NCBI GenBank assembly: GCA_021841935.1
Contig: JAKCDL010000006.1
Location: 21,736 to 85,735 of the forward strand
Direction of reading: 5' to 3'
Origin: Actinomycetes bacterium
GTDB taxonomy: Bacteria > Actinomycetota > Acidimicrobiia > Acidimicrobiales > Acidimicrobiaceae
Length of the DNA stretch: 64,000 nt
Below the pieces are notes generated by a model. It saw only the letters and a program-made list of their open reading frames with translations, was not told the origin of the DNA and made no database searches. Of this stretch, positions 61,876-64,000 are shown in pieces (the stretch's first letter is position 1; every line of letters begins with the position of its first letter). The translations under genes and the position numbers were made by a program.

Positions 61876-62548
61876 TATTTCTTTCGTCTATGGGTACGGT
61901 ATGTGGGACAACCGCCTCACCGACTCAGACGAGAAGGAAATTGATCGAGTGGATGCCCTATGACTCACGTGAGTCCGACCGACACATCAAGTATATGGCT
62001 TGGTTACATAACTTCGGCAGGCTAGTGACCTCCTTCACCTTACGACTTCGTTGAAGGTGCAAAGTTGGCAAAGGCTGAATTGGGTTAGGTTACTATCGGT
62101 GATATCGGCTCATCTAGATGTACTTTTAGTCATCGCCAGAGTGCGCATGGTCCTCTGGCGCTGCGAGATTTACTGATAGCGAGTGGATTAGACGAAGGCA
62201 AAAGGCTAGCTTGTCGTGCATTTTGAGATTTGCAGATCCCATGAGAGCTCAAATATCAGCTCTATCTAGGGGCGGTGCTTACGAATCTGTTGCATCGTGA
62301 TTTTGACAATGTGTTGTTCGCTATTGCGGAAATACATGGCCTTGCAAGTGGAAATAGGGCAGATCGTTATTTACCAATGGCAAATACGACAGAATTTGTA
62401 ACGCTATTGACCCTTTAGGCGGCAACGATAGATAGACAGGTTAAAGGTGGCTTTGACACCCCATCGCAGACCTAACCATTTGCCTCGGTGCCTGGAGCCA
62501 TGATTTTGGTCGCTTGGCTACTCACTTAGCTACTCACTTAGCTACCAA
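61876..62548. other. 673-bp region with palindrome, leader hairpin and short tandem repeat
   Basis: It contains a 14-bp perfect palindrome (GACTCACGTGAGTC, 61962-61975), a hairpin with stem CACCTT/AAGGTG (62036-62059) in the helicase leader, and a 12-bp tandem repeat (62517-62545) next to the amidotransferase stop. No gene was found. Confidence 0.45.
62517..62545. repeat. 12-bp tandem repeat, 2.4 copies
   Basis: GCTACTCACTTA occurs at 62517-62528 and 62529-62540, followed by a partial GCTAC. It lies just downstream of the amidotransferase stop codon and may be a simple slippage product. Confidence 0.7.
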
Positions 62549-63247
62549 TTAGCGCGCTACGAAATTTTTATGGAAGTTTCGTACTAACTGGTGGCTTCGC
62601 AAACGAGACTCCTCTAGCGTTAGTATTGTTTGGGCGACTACTCTTTCGAGGTCGATTCCGATAGCTTCTGCCTCTTCGCGCCCTCCGTTATCGACCCACT
62701 TAGTCAATGCTTCGAGCTCTACCTCTGGATGAAATTGGAGAGCCAACGACCTTTCAATTGAAAATGCTTGGTTTGCTGCTCCGTTGAAAGCCAATTCGAG
62801 TGCCCCTCTCGGAGTGTCAAAGCAGTCACCATGCCACTGAAAGTACGGTCCAGAGGGGATTATTGACTCATCCGTCGAGGTGACGTAGTGCCAGCCAATC
62901 TCTTTTGCCAAAGAGGCTCGAACGTTTGCGCCATTCGCCTTTGCCAGAAGTTGTCCCCCAAAGCAAATTCCTAATATCGGTTGGTTGAGCTCCTGGGACT
63001 GTCTTATCATGGAGATCTCTTTATTAACCCACGGAAGTGACTCGTCGTATACCGCCCATGGAGCACCAAGGTAGATTACGATATCGAAGCTTGTCTGATC
63101 TGGAAACTCAACCTCAAGATATGGATTTGTGAAGTTCTCCTCTTTTACCACTACAAACTCTTCGATGTCGTATCCCAAATCTGAAATTGCCTCACCGACG
63201 TGTCCGAGGGGAGAAAGGTGGTCGTGTTCAATAAAGAGGGCCTTCAT
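62549..63247 (-). CDS. Class I glutamine amidotransferase-like protein
   Basis: This 232-aa protein has the amidotransferase triad: Cys95 in GICFGGQL, His173 and Glu175 in FHPEVE. No synthetase domain is attached, as in the GMP-synthase-like family whose substrate is usually unknown. The start at 63247 is supported by AGGAACGG upstream; a frame to 63400 adds 51 residues unlike the family. It has no operon partner. Confidence 0.87.
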   Translation of the reverse strand: MKALFIEHDHLSPLGHVGEAISDLGYDIEEFVVVKEENFTNPYLEVEFPDQTSFDIVIYLGAPWAVYDESLPWVNKEISMIRQSQELNQPILGICFGGQLLAKANGANVRASLAKEIGWHYVTSTDESIIPSGPYFQWHGDCFDTPRGALELAFNGAANQAFSIERSLALQFHPEVELEALTKWVDNGGREEAEAIGIDLERVVAQTILTLEESRLRSHQLVRNFHKNFVAR

Positions 63248-63894
63248 ATCCGTTCCTGTTTTCCATACATTTTCTATCTCTAGGATAGCTTTTAGCTTTA
63301 GAAATTTCGTATTTGTGGCCCTAGATTGTCTCCTTGGCGGTATCGAGGAAAATATAGTCTTCATAGCTTCAACATTCACCGAACAAGACCTATGAATCAC
63401 CTTGTGGGACGCAGATGCTATTAAGTGTCCTACGGTCCAAATCGAATGAGAGCTGGCCTCTTCAAGAAATATTACGACTTAGAACGAACTTCCTTGGGTG
63501 GTGCCGCTAACCGGTCGTACTTGCAGGTTTGTAATGGATAAAAGTCGATCAGCTTCCTATAGCGAATGTGTTCTAAGGGTGCTCTCTAGCCAAAGACCCT
63601 GAGGCGTCGACAAGGAGCGTTTGCTAAATTGCACTTTGCTTTTTGATTTGCTGAAAGCGACATCTCAGCCTCGCCATTCATCAATGAGATTACAGATTTG
63701 TAAATTCGTTCTATTCCAAGGATGTCACCACGGAAGACCATATCACAGTGGGTTTTTGGTGGGTTAGTTTCATTTAGAAATTCTCTAATTTTTGTAAAAG
63801 AATTTCATAGTTTATTCCGATACGTTAACTCAGAGTTTTGCTAGCGGCCAAACGGTGTTATTGACCTTCCGTTTTAGCTAAAGAGGGGATGAAG
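63248..63894. other. 647-bp intergenic region
   Basis: No gene, RNA or strong hairpin was recognised. The section 63750-63850 is AT-rich and probably holds the promoter of the gene that starts at 63895. Confidence 0.4.
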
Positions 63895-64000
63895 ATGGCG
63901 GATTTAAGAGGTGCTACTGCGACTCGAGGTGCTGAGTTCCAATACATATTGGATGCCACTGAGCAGATGAGCCAGGCAACATCTGAAGTGGCGATGATGG
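63895..64000 (+). CDS. Start of a gene of unknown function (3' end outside window)
   Basis: GAGGGG (63883-63888) lies six bases before ATG 63895, and an ATG at 63889 is a weaker alternative. The first 35 residues (MADLRGATATRGAEFQ...) are helical and match no family I recognise. The frame is open to the window end. Confidence 0.55.
   Translation, partial: MADLRGATATRGAEFQYILDATEQMSQATSEVAMM

Overview
This window looks like chromosomal DNA of an actinobacterium, most likely of the class Acidimicrobiia and perhaps an Acidithrix- or Ferrimicrobium-like acidophile. Three things point there. The window opens in a tandem-repeat protein of the '[13 protein letters not shown]' type that I associate with Acidimicrobiia. 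The block tlyA - nadK - recN - pyrG - Nudix follows the actinobacterial gene order. GTG and TTG starts are common, and there is a WS/DGAT-type acyltransferase. The assignment is inference from gene content; I see no rRNA, and the only tRNA is tRNA-Gly(GCC).

Layout. 1-0.75 kb: end of a repeat protein and a small unknown gene. 1-4.4 kb: acyl-CoA synthetase, a small gene with a strong ribosome binding site, and a Gfo/Idh/MocA oxidoreductase. 4.5-10.7 kb (minus): a peptide-type ABC import operon (binding lipoprotein, two permeases, one protein with both ATPases). 11.2-14.6 kb: 1-Cys peroxiredoxin, CDF metal exporter, TetR regulator, a membrane protein with a Cys-rich loop. 14.8-20 kb: a glycosyltransferase/acyltransferase pair resembling staphyloxanthin-tailoring enzymes, oligoribonuclease, polyprenol-phosphate mannosyltransferase, dUTPase, WS/DGAT and tRNA-Gly. 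20.5-27.9 kb (minus): a quinone-type reductase, then the most striking locus, a 1541-residue CheB-CheR-PAS-GGDEF-EAL protein whose gene ends 9 nt before a stand-alone bacteriophytochrome photosensory core (PAS-GAF-PHY without output domain). 28.6-37.6 kb: AcuI-like reductase with a thioredoxin-fold partner lacking the active-site cysteines, dGTPase, and the tlyA-nadK-recN-pyrG-Nudix block. 38-47.4 kb: LysR, TetR, PaiB-like flavin protein, YchF, a thiolase/DUF35 pair, a second CDF transporter, and a TetR/MFS efflux pair. 47.5-53.7 kb: HDOD protein, ferric-iron-type ABC importer, orphan OmpR-type regulator. 53.9-58.7 kb (minus): an assimilatory sulfate operon (sulfite reductase, siroheme dehydrogenase, APS kinase, APS reductase, ATP sulfurylase) with overlapping genes. 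58.8-64 kb: MFS exporter, DEAD-box helicase with an Arg/Gly-rich tail, a glutamine amidotransferase, and the start of an unknown gene.

The phytochrome locus is my candidate for the undescribed system. The photosensor keeps the biliverdin-attachment Cys, the PASDIP-type motif, the pocket His residues and the PHY-tongue PRxSF motif, but has no output domain. Its operon partner carries intact diguanylate cyclase, phosphodiesterase, methylesterase and methyltransferase motifs. The simplest reading is a split, light-controlled c-di-GMP and/or protein-methylation switch in which the photoreceptor signals in trans. An HDOD protein elsewhere in the window, whose leader holds an intrinsic terminator, and several inverted-repeat operators are secondary leads.
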